A DNA stretch of 64,000 bases from Hyphomonadaceae bacterium UBA5336 (GCA_002408125.1 DHQO01000041.1:62001-126000); one strand, 5' to 3'; numbered from the stretch's first letter, positions 35,239 through 42,845 are shown. Numbers and translations are program-made. The notes: a model not told the origin generated them from the sequence alone.

Positions 35239-36981
35239 ATGATCAGGAAACACCATCTTCTGCTGGCCAGCGTGGCCGCAATCGCGGTTCTCGCCGCCTG
35301 CGAACAGGCCGGCGACCCGGTGCCGGCCGAAGCGCCGGAAGTCACCGATGCCGAGGCTCCGCCGCCGCCGCCCCCGCCCCCACCGTCTCCTGAGCCTCAG
35401 GCAGATATGAGGGCCGCGATGCCTTCGCCGGTCATGGCGCCGCCCGCTGGCTCTGTCGCGGGCGGCCTGACGCCGCCCCAGACCGCGCCGCAGCCCATGC
35501 CGGGCGATGTCGACCGTGAGCGCTATGAGGATGTCGAGATCAATCCGGTGAAACTGGTCTCGGAAGAGCCGGTCTCCACTTTCTCCATCGATGTCGACAC
35601 GGCGAGCTATGGTGTCGTGCGCTCCTACCTCAATGAAGGCACGCTGCCGCCCAAGGATGCCGTGCGCATCGAGGAGCTGATCAACTATTTCGACTATACC
35701 TATCCGATGCCGGACGGCCCGGAGAACCCGTTCTCCATGAATGTGAACATCGCCCCCAGTCCCTGGGCCGAGGGCCGCGAGCTGATGCAGATCGGCATTC
35801 AGGGCTATGATATCGAGCCCGACGAGCGCCCCCCGCTGAACCTTACCCTCCTTGTGGATGTCTCCGGTTCCATGGGCGCCGACAACAAGCTCCCGCTGGC
35901 CAAGAAGGCGCTGGCCATGCTGGTCGACCAGATGACCAACCAGGACACGATCTCCATCGCCGTCTATGCCGGCGCGGCCGGACAGGTGCTTGAGCCGACA
36001 ACGGCTACCGAGGCCAACAAGGGCAAGATCCTCGCGGCATTCGAGAACCTCTCCGCCGGCGGCTCCACGGCGGGCGGCGAGGGCCTGCGTCTTGCCTATT
36101 CGCTGGCCGAGCAGAACTTCAACGAGGATGGCGTGAACCGCGTCATGCTGCTCACCGATGGCGACTTCAATGTCGGCATCAATGATCCGGAACGGCTTGA
36201 GGATTTCGTCTCCCGCAAGCGCGAGACCGGCATCTATCTCTCTGTGATGGGCTTTGGCCGGGGCAACTATAACGACGCCCTGATGCAGAAGATCGCCCAG
36301 ACCGGCAACGGCACGGCGGCCTATGTCGACACACTGAACGAGGCGCGCAAGCTGCTCAGCGACGATCTCACCGGCAATCTCTTCCCCATCGCCGACGATG
36401 TGAAGATCCAGGTCGAGTTCAACCCGGCGGTCGTCGCCGAGTATCGCCTGATCGGCTATGAAACCCGCATGCTGAACCGCGAGGATTTCAACAATGATGC
36501 GGTCGATGCCGGCGATATCGGTGCGGGCACTTCGGTGACGGCGATCTATGAGATCACCCGCACCGACTCCGATGCCCGCCTGATCGATGACAGCCGCTAC
36601 AATCCCTCGCCCGACCCGGCGAGCGAAGCGGCGCGGATGAACGAGTATGCCTATCTGAAACTGCGCCAGAAGGCGCCCGGCGCGGAGGAAAGCGAGTTGG
36701 TGACGCGCCCGATCACGGTCGCTGATCGTCATGACAGCATCGCCGACAGCCCCCAATGGGCGCAGTTTGCCACGGCAGTGGCCGGCTATGGCCAGCTCCT
36801 GCGCGGGGACCCCTACACCGCTGATGACTGGGGCTTCGATCAGGTGATCGAACTGGCGCAGGCTTCGAAAGGCCCGGATGAGTTTGGTTATCGCGCGGAA
36901 TTCATCAACCTGGCGAGGCTCGCGAATACGGCAGCCGCACAGGCCCGGCTCGAGCCGGAAGGCACAGGTGGGCCTTACTAG
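35239..36981 (+). CDS. VWA-domain lipoprotein (YfbK-like)
   Basis: 580 residues. Lipobox LAAC with lipidated Cys21, then a proline run and Pro-rich spacer to about residue 95. A von Willebrand N-terminal domain follows (STFSIDVDTASYGVVRSYLNEG, VRIEELINYFDYTYP), then the VWA domain with MIDAS motif DVSGSMG near residue 207 and the matching metal-site Thr/Asp (GGSTAGGEGL, LLTDGDFNVG), and a C-terminal DUF3520-type region. Such proteins bind divalent metal and probably a protein partner at the cell envelope; function unknown. GGAGGG lies 7 bases ahead of the start and a strong terminator follows. Confidence 0.9.
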   Translation: MIRKHHLLLASVAAIAVLAACEQAGDPVPAEAPEVTDAEAPPPPPPPPPSPEPQADMRAAMPSPVMAPPAGSVAGGLTPPQTAPQPMPGDVDRERYEDVEINPVKLVSEEPVSTFSIDVDTASYGVVRSYLNEGTLPPKDAVRIEELINYFDYTYPMPDGPENPFSMNVNIAPSPWAEGRELMQIGIQGYDIEPDERPPLNLTLLVDVSGSMGADNKLPLAKKALAMLVDQMTNQDTISIAVYAGAAGQVLEPTTATEANKGKILAAFENLSAGGSTAGGEGLRLAYSLAEQNFNEDGVNRVMLLTDGDFNVGINDPERLEDFVSRKRETGIYLSVMGFGRGNYNDALMQKIAQTGNGTAAYVDTLNEARKLLSDDLTGNLFPIADDVKIQVEFNPAVVAEYRLIGYETRMLNREDFNNDAVDAGDIGAGTSVTAIYEITRTDSDARLIDDSRYNPSPDPASEAARMNEYAYLKLRQKAPGAEESELVTRPITVADRHDSIADSPQWAQFATAVAGYGQLLRGDPYTADDWGFDQVIELAQASKGPDEFGYRAEFINLARLANTAAAQARLEPEGTGGPY

Positions 36982-37010
36982 GGCTCAGACATTGTTCGCA
37001 TAAAAGAAAG

Positions 37011-37037
37011 GCCCGGCTGGATAGCCGGGCTTTTTAT
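37011..37037 (+). terminator. Rho-independent terminator after the VWA lipoprotein gene
   Basis: GCCCGGCT at 37011-37018 pairs with AGCCGGGC at 37023-37030, four-base loop, followed by TTTTTATT. Confidence 0.92.
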
Positions 37038-37087
37038 TGCGGAGAAGTACAGGTCCAAGAATTACAAGCCGCCCTCCCAACCTGCGA

Positions 37088-37107
37088 ATTCCTGCGAAAG
37101 CAGGAAT
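37088..37107. repeat. Short intergenic palindrome 1 (REP-like)
   Basis: ATTCCTGC-GAAA-GCAGGAAT, a perfect 8-base inverted repeat with a GAAA tetraloop. Palindromes of this 'cctgcnnnngcagg' type occur as dispersed intergenic repeats in many alphaproteobacterial genomes. Confidence 0.6.
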
Positions 37108-37160
37108 CCGTGGGCCAGCCGTGGAGCTCGTGAATTTCCTGTTGAGATGATGGTCGATGG

Positions 37161-37180
37161 ATCCCCGCTGGCGCGGGGAT
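37161..37180. repeat. Short intergenic palindrome 2 (REP-like)
   Basis: ATCCCCGC-TGGC-GCGGGGAT, a perfect 8-base inverted repeat, 54 bases from palindrome 1. The pair could form one larger dispersed unit between the VWA gene terminator and rimM. Confidence 0.6.
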
Positions 37181-37208
37181 TGGCGGATTGAGAGGGAGTA
37201 CTCGCAAC

Positions 37209-37760
37209 TCAGGAAGCCGGTTCCGGCTCTTCTTCATCCCCACCCGTCCACAGCTCCCAACTGGCCACCACGACACGCCCTGCTCCCAGATCTACCTCCG
37301 GCACATCCTCCTCGGTGAAGGGGATATAGACTGCGCTGCCGCCACCGGCCGGGGCGATCTCCAGCAGGTCTCCAGCGCCGAAATTCTGCACGGCCTTCAC
37401 CTTGCCGAGCGGCGTACCTTCAACATCCACCACCGCGAGCCCGACGAGATCGTCGATATAGATCTCGTCCTCGTCCGGCTCGGGCAGGGCGCTGCGGGGG
37501 ACATGGAGGCGTGTGCCTTTCATCGCGTCCCATTCCTCGCGCTGTAGCGGCGCCTTGGGCGTGACGATGAAATGATCTTTCGCCGGGCGCACGTTTTTCG
37601 CCTCTAGCACCACAGTGCCGGCCTCATCCATCAGCGGCCCGAAGCCGAACAGGGCCTCGGGCTCGGCGGTAAAGCTCTTCACGCGGACATCGCCACGAAC
37701 ACCATGGGCGCCCGCCAGGGCGCCCACGACAATCAGATCCTTCTGATCAGATTTGCTCAA
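37209..37760 (-). CDS. rimM: Ribosome maturation factor RimM
   Basis: 183 residues. Binds S19 and helps mature the 30S head. Signature GALAGAHGVRGDVRVKSFT at the N-terminus, then the PRC-barrel part DDLVGLAVVDVEGTPLGKVKAVQNFGAGDLLEI and VYIPFTEEDVPEVDL. It begins 13 bases after the crystallin-like gene, so the two are co-transcribed. The usual downstream genes trmD and rplS are missing; the next gene is the oppositely directed VWA lipoprotein. Confidence 0.96.
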   Translation of the reverse strand: MSKSDQKDLIVVGALAGAHGVRGDVRVKSFTAEPEALFGFGPLMDEAGTVVLEAKNVRPAKDHFIVTPKAPLQREEWDAMKGTRLHVPRSALPEPDEDEIYIDDLVGLAVVDVEGTPLGKVKAVQNFGAGDLLEIAPAGGGSAVYIPFTEEDVPEVDLGAGRVVVASWELWTGGDEEEPEPAS

Positions 37761-37773
37761 TCAACCTCTCCGG

Positions 37774-38724
37774 TTATCTCCCCACACGGCGGATGGAAGA
37801 GATATTGTCGTTCAGCCCGATATTGAGCGTGTATCCGACGGATCGGTCAATCGTCCGGCAACGGCCGCGATAGTCCGGATCGGAACAGATCTCCCAGCGG
37901 CCGGAATTGACCTGGATAGAGGAGATATTGTCGTTGAAGCCGAGATCGCGGAGATAGCGGATCGAGCCGCTGACCGGCAGGCTCTTGCCGCGCCCATCCG
38001 GGTCGACATAGACGATCAGGTCGGCGCCACGGTTGCCCCAGCTGCCATTGCCCCAATTGCCGTCATTGTTGCCCCATCCGCCGGAGCTGTTGCCCCAGCC
38101 ACCATTACTATTGCCATAGCGGCGATAATCGTTCTGGTTGGCCGGACGGATCGAGCTGATGCGGTCATTGATGCCGCCGCCCGAGAAGGCCGCCGTATCG
38201 CCCCGGATGATATAGCAGTTCCCGCGATAATCCGGGTCGGTGCAGACCAGCCAGCTCCCTTGCCGCACGCGGATCGAGGAAATGGCGTCGTCCAGGCCGA
38301 TGCGACGAAGATTGGGCGCTGCCCCGTTCAGGGAGAGGTTGGAGCCACGGAAGCCGGGATCAGCATAGATGGTGATCGCGCCACCGCGATTATTGTTGCC
38401 CCAGTTTCCGTTGTTGCCGCCCCAATTGCCGTTGCCCCAGCCGCGGTTCCAGTTGCCATTATTGTTGCGGTCGTCGCGATCACGCCAGTCGCGATCGCGG
38501 TCACGGTCGCGCCAGTCATCATCGTCATGGTCGCGATCCCAGTCGCGGTCGCGATGATCCCGGTCCCGATCGCGATCAGCGGCGGGGCCACCGGCTGTGA
38601 AGGATTGAGCGGTTATACCGCCGGCAAGGGCAGCACTATTGTCACCGTCGGCAAGCGCCGGGGCGGCGAACACAAAAGCGGCGGTTGCAGTTGCAGCCAG
38701 CCGAGAGAACCATTTGCGGTCCAT
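37774..38724 (-). CDS. Secreted beta/gamma-crystallin-like protein with Arg-Asp and Gly-Asn-Trp-rich spacers
   Basis: 316 residues. Signal peptide cleaved after APALA (residue about 25). Residues 50-85 are an Arg-Asp repeat; 88-113 and 203-233 are Gly/Asn/Trp-rich. Between and after them lie two double-Greek-key crystallin domains (about 115-195 and 235-316). Each holds two copies of the calcium motif N/D-N/D-x-x-S/T-S: DDAISS 145-150, NDRISS 186-191, NDNISS 264-269, NDNISS 305-310, and the paired DPDYRGNC and DPDYRGRC segments. Calcium binding is inferred from these motifs. It sits between rpsP and rimM; AAGGAG 7 bases ahead of ATG 38724 supports the start. Role unknown, probably envelope or extracellular. 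Confidence 0.85.
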   Translation of the reverse strand: MDRKWFSRLAATATAAFVFAAPALADGDNSAALAGGITAQSFTAGGPAADRDRDRDHRDRDWDRDHDDDDWRDRDRDRDWRDRDDRNNNGNWNRGWGNGNWGGNNGNWGNNNRGGAITIYADPGFRGSNLSLNGAAPNLRRIGLDDAISSIRVRQGSWLVCTDPDYRGNCYIIRGDTAAFSGGGINDRISSIRPANQNDYRRYGNSNGGWGNSSGGWGNNDGNWGNGSWGNRGADLIVYVDPDGRGKSLPVSGSIRYLRDLGFNDNISSIQVNSGRWEICSDPDYRGRCRTIDRSVGYTLNIGLNDNISSIRRVGR

Positions 38725-38768
38725 GTTTGGTCTCCTTACCAGTATCATGGTCTGGAGACTAAACGAGC

Positions 38769-38804
38769 GGGCCTGAACGCGGTTTCATCGCCACATTCAG
38801 GCCC
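38769..38804 (-). terminator. Stem-loop after rpsP (possible terminator or attenuator)
   Basis: GGGCCTGAA at 38769-38777 pairs perfectly with TTCAGGCCC at 38796-38804. A second hairpin, CTTCTGTT/AACAGAAG (38812-38832), lies just ahead of it. On the minus strand only a weak T stretch (GTTTAG) follows, so partial read-through to the crystallin and rimM genes is likely. Confidence 0.45.
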
Positions 38805-38836
38805 GGTTTAGCTTCTGTTCATCAAACAGAAGGGTG

Positions 38837-39283
38837 TTATTCGGTGGTTTCCGCCTCGGCTTCGGCCTCTTCAGCCGGGGCTTCTTCCTCGGCCGGGGCG
38901 TTTTTCGCCTCTTCCTCAGCCGCCTTGCGGGCTGCTTCCTTCTCGACCTTTTCCTCGGCGCGTTCCTTGGCTTTCACGCCCGGCTCGCCCTTGGTCGGGT
39001 TGTTGCCGTGCTCCCAGGCCCAGACCTTGCCGGCCTCGGTTTCCAGCGCGCTCAGGAAGCGGGCGACGCGGTCGGTCGGCTTGGCGCCTTTCGCGATCCA
39101 TTCGGCAGCTTTCTCCGCATCGATCTGGACGCGGTTCTCGCTGTCCTTGGGCAGGCGCGGATCATAGGTGCCGATCTTGTCGATGTAGCGGCCATCGCGC
39201 GGGGCGCGCGAGTCGGCGACGACAACGCGATAGAACGGACGTTTCTTGGACCCGCCGCGGGCGAGCCGGATTTTAAGAGCCAT
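38837..39283 (-). CDS. rpsP: 30S ribosomal protein S16 with long acidic/alanine tail
   Basis: 148 residues. The S16 core is residues 1-85 ([43 protein letters not shown]). A tail of about 50 residues rich in Lys, Glu and Ala follows; extended S16 tails are seen in some alphaproteobacteria, but the core alone is the usual bacterial length. AAGGAG lies 8 bases ahead of the ATG at 39283. First gene of an rpsP - crystallin-like - rimM run. Confidence 0.96.
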   Translation of the reverse strand: MALKIRLARGGSKKRPFYRVVVADSRAPRDGRYIDKIGTYDPRLPKDSENRVQIDAEKAAEWIAKGAKPTDRVARFLSALETEAGKVWAWEHGNNPTKGEPGVKAKERAEEKVEKEAARKAAEEEAKNAPAEEEAPAEEAEAEAETTE

Positions 39284-39330
39284 GGTGTATCTCCTTAAGT
39301 GTCTTATGGCGTCTTCGGATAGAGAGGATT

Positions 39331-39489
39331 CCTCCCCCGCTTGCGGGGGAGGTGCCCCGAAGGGGTGGAGGGGGGAAGCCACACAGGGGCGGCATCCGAA
39401 TTGGAGCGGGGAAGCATCACGCCTTTCGCGGCGCACAGCCCCCCCCTCCGAGCCGCTCCGCGGCCCACCTCCCCCGTGAACGGGGGAGG
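39331..39489. repeat. Intergenic mosaic palindromic repeat element, about 160 bp
   Basis: Two near-identical hairpins bound the element: CCTCCCCC-GCTTGC-GGGGGAGG at 39331-39352 and CCTCCCCC-GTGAAC-GGGGGAGG at 39468-39489. The inner flanks (GTGCCCCGAAGGGGTGGAGGGGG and GAGCCGCTCCGCGGCCCAC) are themselves palindromic and G/C-run-rich. This design is that of the dispersed intergenic repeats found widely in alphaproteobacteria. It lies between chorismate mutase and rpsP and holds no gene. Confidence 0.75.
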
Positions 39490-39521
39490 ACAGGCGCGAT
39501 GGGATGCGGGGTTCGGGGCGA

Positions 39522-39812
39522 TCATGTATCGTCCCGGATCTGCTCATGGTGGCGGATGACCTCGGCCACGATGAAAGTGAGGAATTTCTGGGCGAAGGCC
39601 GGGTCGAGGCCGGAGGTGGCCGCGAGCGAGCGCAGCCGCGCGATCTGGATCGCCTCGCGCTCTTTATCCGCTGGCGGCATGCCGTGATCGGCCTTCAGCT
39701 TGCCGACCGCCTGGGTGACCTTGAAGCGCTCTGCCAGCGTGTGCAGCAGGATGGCATCGAGATTGTCGATACTGGCGCGGAAAGCTTCGAGCTGTTCGGT
39801 GGGGGAGGTCAT
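39522..39812 (-). CDS. Chorismate mutase, AroQ class
   Basis: 96 residues, the size of a stand-alone AroQ helical domain. Converts chorismate to prephenate for phenylalanine/tyrosine. Pattern: [37 protein letters not shown] with the Arg and Lys/Asp positions that hold the substrate, then [16 protein letters not shown] and [16 protein letters not shown]. Start at 39812 overlaps the preceding gene's stop by four bases (ATGA), implying coupling; the GTG at 39824 would be an alternative. Confidence 0.9.
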   Translation of the reverse strand: MTSPTEQLEAFRASIDNLDAILLHTLAERFKVTQAVGKLKADHGMPPADKEREAIQIARLRSLAATSGLDPAFAQKFLTFIVAEVIRHHEQIRDDT

Positions 39813-40018
39813 GACTTTTGCCACTGCTTCGGGTCCAGCGCGAGTGTGGCCACCACTGCGCCAAAGCCAAAGGCCATCAGGATGCCACCATAGGCGCTCA
39901 CGCTGCCCAGATAGACGAATTCCAGGATCAGCCCTGCCAAGATGAACAAGGACATCACCGCGCGCACCACAAGCAGGCGCATCCGCGTGATGCTCAGGAG
40001 TTCAGTGTTGTCGCTCAC
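39809..40018 (-). CDS. Small two-segment membrane protein
   Basis: 69 residues with two predicted membrane helices (about 15-36 and 41-61) and a short polar tail. The GTG start overlaps the ffh stop by four bases (GTGA) and its stop overlaps the chorismate mutase start by four bases, so it is clearly a translated gene of this operon. No family recognised. Confidence 0.7.
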   Translation of the reverse strand: MSDNTELLSITRMRLLVVRAVMSLFILAGLILEFVYLGSVSAYGGILMAFGFGAVVATLALDPKQWQKS

Positions 40019-41493
40019 TTCTTCTTCCCCCCTGGAAGACCCGGAAGTCCGCCGCCGCCGGCACCGCCGGGCAGGCCCGGGAGGCTCCCGCCTGCACCAC
40101 CAAGCCCGCTGAGACCGCCGGGGGGCATACCGCCCGGCATGCCGCCGCCCATGCCACCCATTGCGCCCATCAGGCCTTTCATGCCGCCGCGGCCCATCTT
40201 CTTCATCATGCCGGCCATCTGCTTGTGCATCTTCATCAGGCGGTTGACGTCCTGCACACTCACCCCCGCGCCGGCGGCGATGCGCTTGCGGCGCGAGGCA
40301 TTGAGCAGGGCCGGCTTGCGGCGCTCCTCGCGCGTCATGGAGGAGATGATGGCTTCCTGGCGCAAGAGGGTCTTGTCATCCACGCCCGAGGCATCCATGG
40401 CCTGTTTGGCCTTTTTCGCGCCGGGCAGCATGCCCATGATGCCGCCGAGGCCGCCCATTTTCTGCATCTGGCGAAGCTGGTCGGCGAGGTCTTCCAGGTC
40501 GAACTCGCCTTTGCGCATCTTCTTCGCCATGCGCTCGGCTTTTTCCTGGTCGTAATTCTCCGCCGCCTTTTCAACGAGCGAGACAATGTCGCCCTGGCCG
40601 AGAATGCGGCCCGCGACGCGCTTGGCGTCAAAAGCTTCGATCCCGTCGAGTTTTTCGCTGACACCGAGAAACTTGATCGGCAGGCCGGTCACTGCGCGCA
40701 TGGAAAGCGCCGCGCCGCCGCGCCCGTCGCCATCCATCCGGGTGAGCACCAGGCCGGTCAGCGGCAGGCGTTCATGGAAGCGCTTGGCGGTCTCTACCGC
40801 GTCTTGCCCTGTCAGAGAGTCAGCCACCAGCAGGGTCTCGGACGGGTCGGCAATGGCGGCGATCTCGGCCGCCTCATTCATCATCTGCTCGTCGATGGAG
40901 GTCCGGCCGGCGGTATCGAGGATGAGCACGTCATGGCCGCCGAGTTTGGCGGCCTGAATGGCGCGTTTTGCGATGTCGGCGGGCAGCTGGCCGGCGATAA
41001 TGGGCAGCGCGGTGACGCCTTCGCCGGCCTGGTCAGCCAGGATGGCGAGCTGCTCCATGGCCGCCGGGCGGCGCACGTCGAGGCTGGCGAGGAGGACTTT
41101 CTTCTTCTGCTTGCCGGCAAGGCGGAGGGCGAGCTTGCCCGATGTTGTGGTCTTACCCGAACCCTGCAGGCCGGCCATCATGATGACCGCCGGCGGGCTG
41201 TCGATCTTCAGCGTGGTGTCGGCGTCTTCCCCGCCTAGCATCTCAACGAGGCCGTCATGGACGATCTTGATCACTTGCTGGCCGGGCTTCACCGCGCGGA
41301 TTACTTCCTCGCCGACGGCGCGCTCGCGCACCTTCTCGATGAAATCCTTGACCACGGGCAGGGCGACATCGGCTTCCAGAAGCGCCACGCGGATCTCGCG
41401 CAGCGCGGCATTGACGTCCTTTTCCGACAGGGCACCGCGCCCGGTCAGTCCGTCGAATATGCCGCCGAGGCGGTCTGATAGCGCGTCAAACAT
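40015..41493 (-). CDS. ffh: Signal recognition particle protein Ffh
   Basis: 492 residues. The GTPase of the signal recognition particle, which brings nascent membrane proteins to FtsY. N domain, then G domain with GLQGSGKTTTSGKLA, DVRRPAAMEQL, LDTAGRTSIDEQMM and TRMDGDGRGGAALSM, then the methionine-rich M domain (SMTREERRKPALLNASRRKRIAAGAG). The C-terminus carries an unusually long Gly/Met/Pro tail of about 60 residues ending GGKKK. AAGGAG lies 11 bases ahead of the ATG. First gene of an overlapping three-gene operon. Confidence 0.97.
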   Translation of the reverse strand: MFDALSDRLGGIFDGLTGRGALSEKDVNAALREIRVALLEADVALPVVKDFIEKVRERAVGEEVIRAVKPGQQVIKIVHDGLVEMLGGEDADTTLKIDSPPAVIMMAGLQGSGKTTTSGKLALRLAGKQKKKVLLASLDVRRPAAMEQLAILADQAGEGVTALPIIAGQLPADIAKRAIQAAKLGGHDVLILDTAGRTSIDEQMMNEAAEIAAIADPSETLLVADSLTGQDAVETAKRFHERLPLTGLVLTRMDGDGRGGAALSMRAVTGLPIKFLGVSEKLDGIEAFDAKRVAGRILGQGDIVSLVEKAAENYDQEKAERMAKKMRKGEFDLEDLADQLRQMQKMGGLGGIMGMLPGAKKAKQAMDASGVDDKTLLRQEAIISSMTREERRKPALLNASRRKRIAAGAGVSVQDVNRLMKMHKQMAGMMKKMGRGGMKGLMGAMGGMGGGMPGGMPPGGLSGLGGAGGSLPGLPGGAGGGGLPGLPGGKKK

Positions 41494-41595
41494 CGCGTCC
41501 TTGCTCCTTTGCCTGCCTAGAGATTTCCAAGGTAGGCACTGTTGACCTGCGCACAAACCTCAAGCGCCCCGCTGAGCGACACTTCGCCGGGCGGG

Positions 41596-41678
41596 GGACC
41601 TCGCCTGGCTCCTTGCCTTGTTTCCCGAACGATCCTGAAGGATCGCGATGAAACGGGCTCAAGGCTGCTGTCCTGGTC
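41596..41678. other. Rod-like folded element upstream of ffh, unassigned
   Basis: Nested complementary segments suggest one long hairpin: GACC 41597-41600 with GGTC 41675-41678; CCTTG 41611-41615 with CAAGG 41660-41664; GTTT 41620-41623 with AAAC 41651-41654; and a perfect apical stem CGATCC 41630-41635 with GGATCG 41640-41645, loop TGAA. It fills most of the 248-base gap between the GNAT stop and ffh. No T run marks it as a terminator and no ORF is present. It could be a leader of ffh or a separate RNA; the SRP RNA tetraloop motif is not convincing. Confidence 0.35.
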
Positions 41679-41741
41679 AAGGCGCGCTTGTCAGATTGCG
41701 CGAGATGTAAGCGCGCCTAGAAGCACACTTGCCCTGTGGAA

Positions 41742-42347
41742 TCAAGAGATGTCCCTGCCAGCATCCCGGCGCAGCTCACGCGCGGTCTGGATGCGCTGCA
41801 GGGCAATTTCGGCTTCATTGCGCAGCATGGCATGGAGGGCGACATCGGCCCAGCCGCCGCCGGCGAGCCGGAAATAGGAGCGCAGCACGCCTTCCTGTTT
41901 TGCGCCGAGCCGCTCTATGGCGCGGATCGCCGAACGCGCATCGGCGGGGATCACCCAGCCGACCCGCTTGGCGCCCCAGTCCAGTGCGCGGCGGATCATG
42001 AGGGCCTGGGAGGCCTGGAAATAGCCCTTCCCGCGCGCTTCCTCGGTGTACCAGAAATTGGTGATGCGCACCCGGCGGTGAGTGCGGTTGATATAGTCGA
42101 AATCCACCACGCCGGCGAAGGCATTGTCGCTCTGCTGGAACATGGTGAAGCCGACCAGTTCCCCGCGCCGCTGCAGGTTGCAGACATGGGCGGCATAGGC
42201 GTCGGCGGACTTGCCGGTCGGGATGTCCGGCATCCAGGACCACATGGCTTCGACCGCGCCGGATTCCTTCAGATAGTCCACATGGGACTGTTCGAAGGGC
42301 TCCAGCCTGACCAGATCGTCTTCAAGCCCAGGCGCATGGAGGTTCAT
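41742..42347 (-). CDS. GNAT-family N-acetyltransferase (RimJ/RimL-like)
   Basis: 201 residues. Layout of the RimL/YdhB-type GNAT: N-terminal RLEPFEQSHVDYLKES, central IRTNFW-like RVRITNFWYTEEARGKGYFQASQALMIRRALDW (the acetyl-CoA pyrophosphate loop is EEARGKGY) and the second motif ARSAIRAIERLGAKQEGVLRSYFR. Members acetylate ribosomal protein N-termini, tRNA-linked residues or small molecules; substrate not readable. It follows the thioesterase gene by 10 bases. Confidence 0.85.
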   Translation of the reverse strand: MNLHAPGLEDDLVRLEPFEQSHVDYLKESGAVEAMWSWMPDIPTGKSADAYAAHVCNLQRRGELVGFTMFQQSDNAFAGVVDFDYINRTHRRVRITNFWYTEEARGKGYFQASQALMIRRALDWGAKRVGWVIPADARSAIRAIERLGAKQEGVLRSYFRLAGGGWADVALHAMLRNEAEIALQRIQTARELRRDAGRDIS

Positions 42348-42357
42348 GCATGGGAAA

Positions 42358-42783
42358 CTAGGTCAGAACGAGCTGTGTGCAACGAAAAAGCGCCAGTCTT
42401 TTTCCGGTATCCATGGCCTCGACCGTGGCGTCCCAGACCTGAGTCGTCCGTCCCACATGGATGGGAGCGGTCACAGCGCGAATGCGGCCCTCACGGACAG
42501 TTGAAAAGAAGTTGGACTTCAGCTCGATCGTGGTGAAGCCCTGACCTTCGCGCAGATTGGCGGTGGTGGAGAAGCCGGCGGCCGTATCGGCCAGTGTCAC
42601 CACGGTGCCGGCATGCAGGAAGCCATTGGGCGCCATGTGATGGGGACGGACATCGAGGGCTAGGACAAACCGGTCCCTGGCGATCTCTTCGACCTCAATA
42701 CCGAGATGATCCGGCAACGAGCCCTTGAAGCGCGCATTGAACAGGGCTGGCTCCAGCGCCTCGTCGGGGATGAGATAGGCCAT
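42358..42783 (-). CDS. Hotdog-fold thioesterase (PaaI-like)
   Basis: 141 residues. The hotdog signature HMAPNGFLHAGTVVTLADTAAGF is present, including the Asn/His and Asp/Glu positions used by PaaI-type acyl-CoA thioesterases, followed by FTTIELKSNFFSTVREG and the final strand. AGGAG lies 7 bases ahead of the start. Adjacent to the GNAT gene on the same strand; no pathway partner is evident. Confidence 0.85.
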   Translation of the reverse strand: MAYLIPDEALEPALFNARFKGSLPDHLGIEVEEIARDRFVLALDVRPHHMAPNGFLHAGTVVTLADTAAGFSTTANLREGQGFTTIELKSNFFSTVREGRIRAVTAPIHVGRTTQVWDATVEAMDTGKRLALFRCTQLVLT

Positions 42784-42817
42784 GGCGGGTCTCCTGATGT
42801 GCGGCTGGAAATAGGAA

Positions 42818-42845
42818 GCCGGGCGGCGGTTTCCCAGCGCCCGGC
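42818..42845 (-). terminator. Possible terminator of the ahpC-ahpD operon
   Basis: GCCGGGCG at 42818-42825 pairs with CGCCCGGC at 42838-42845, loop of twelve; TTCCTATTTCC follows on the minus strand. It is 45 bases past the ahpD stop. Confidence 0.5.

Noticed and set aside
35152..36756. 534-codon open frame antisense to the VWA lipoprotein
   Set aside because: Shadow frame; the plus-strand protein has lipobox, VWA domain and a good ribosome site.
41596..41678. SRP RNA gene next to ffh
   Set aside because: A rod-like fold and a GCTGCTGTCC segment look suggestive, but the GGAA tetraloop and its two conserved internal loops do not line up.
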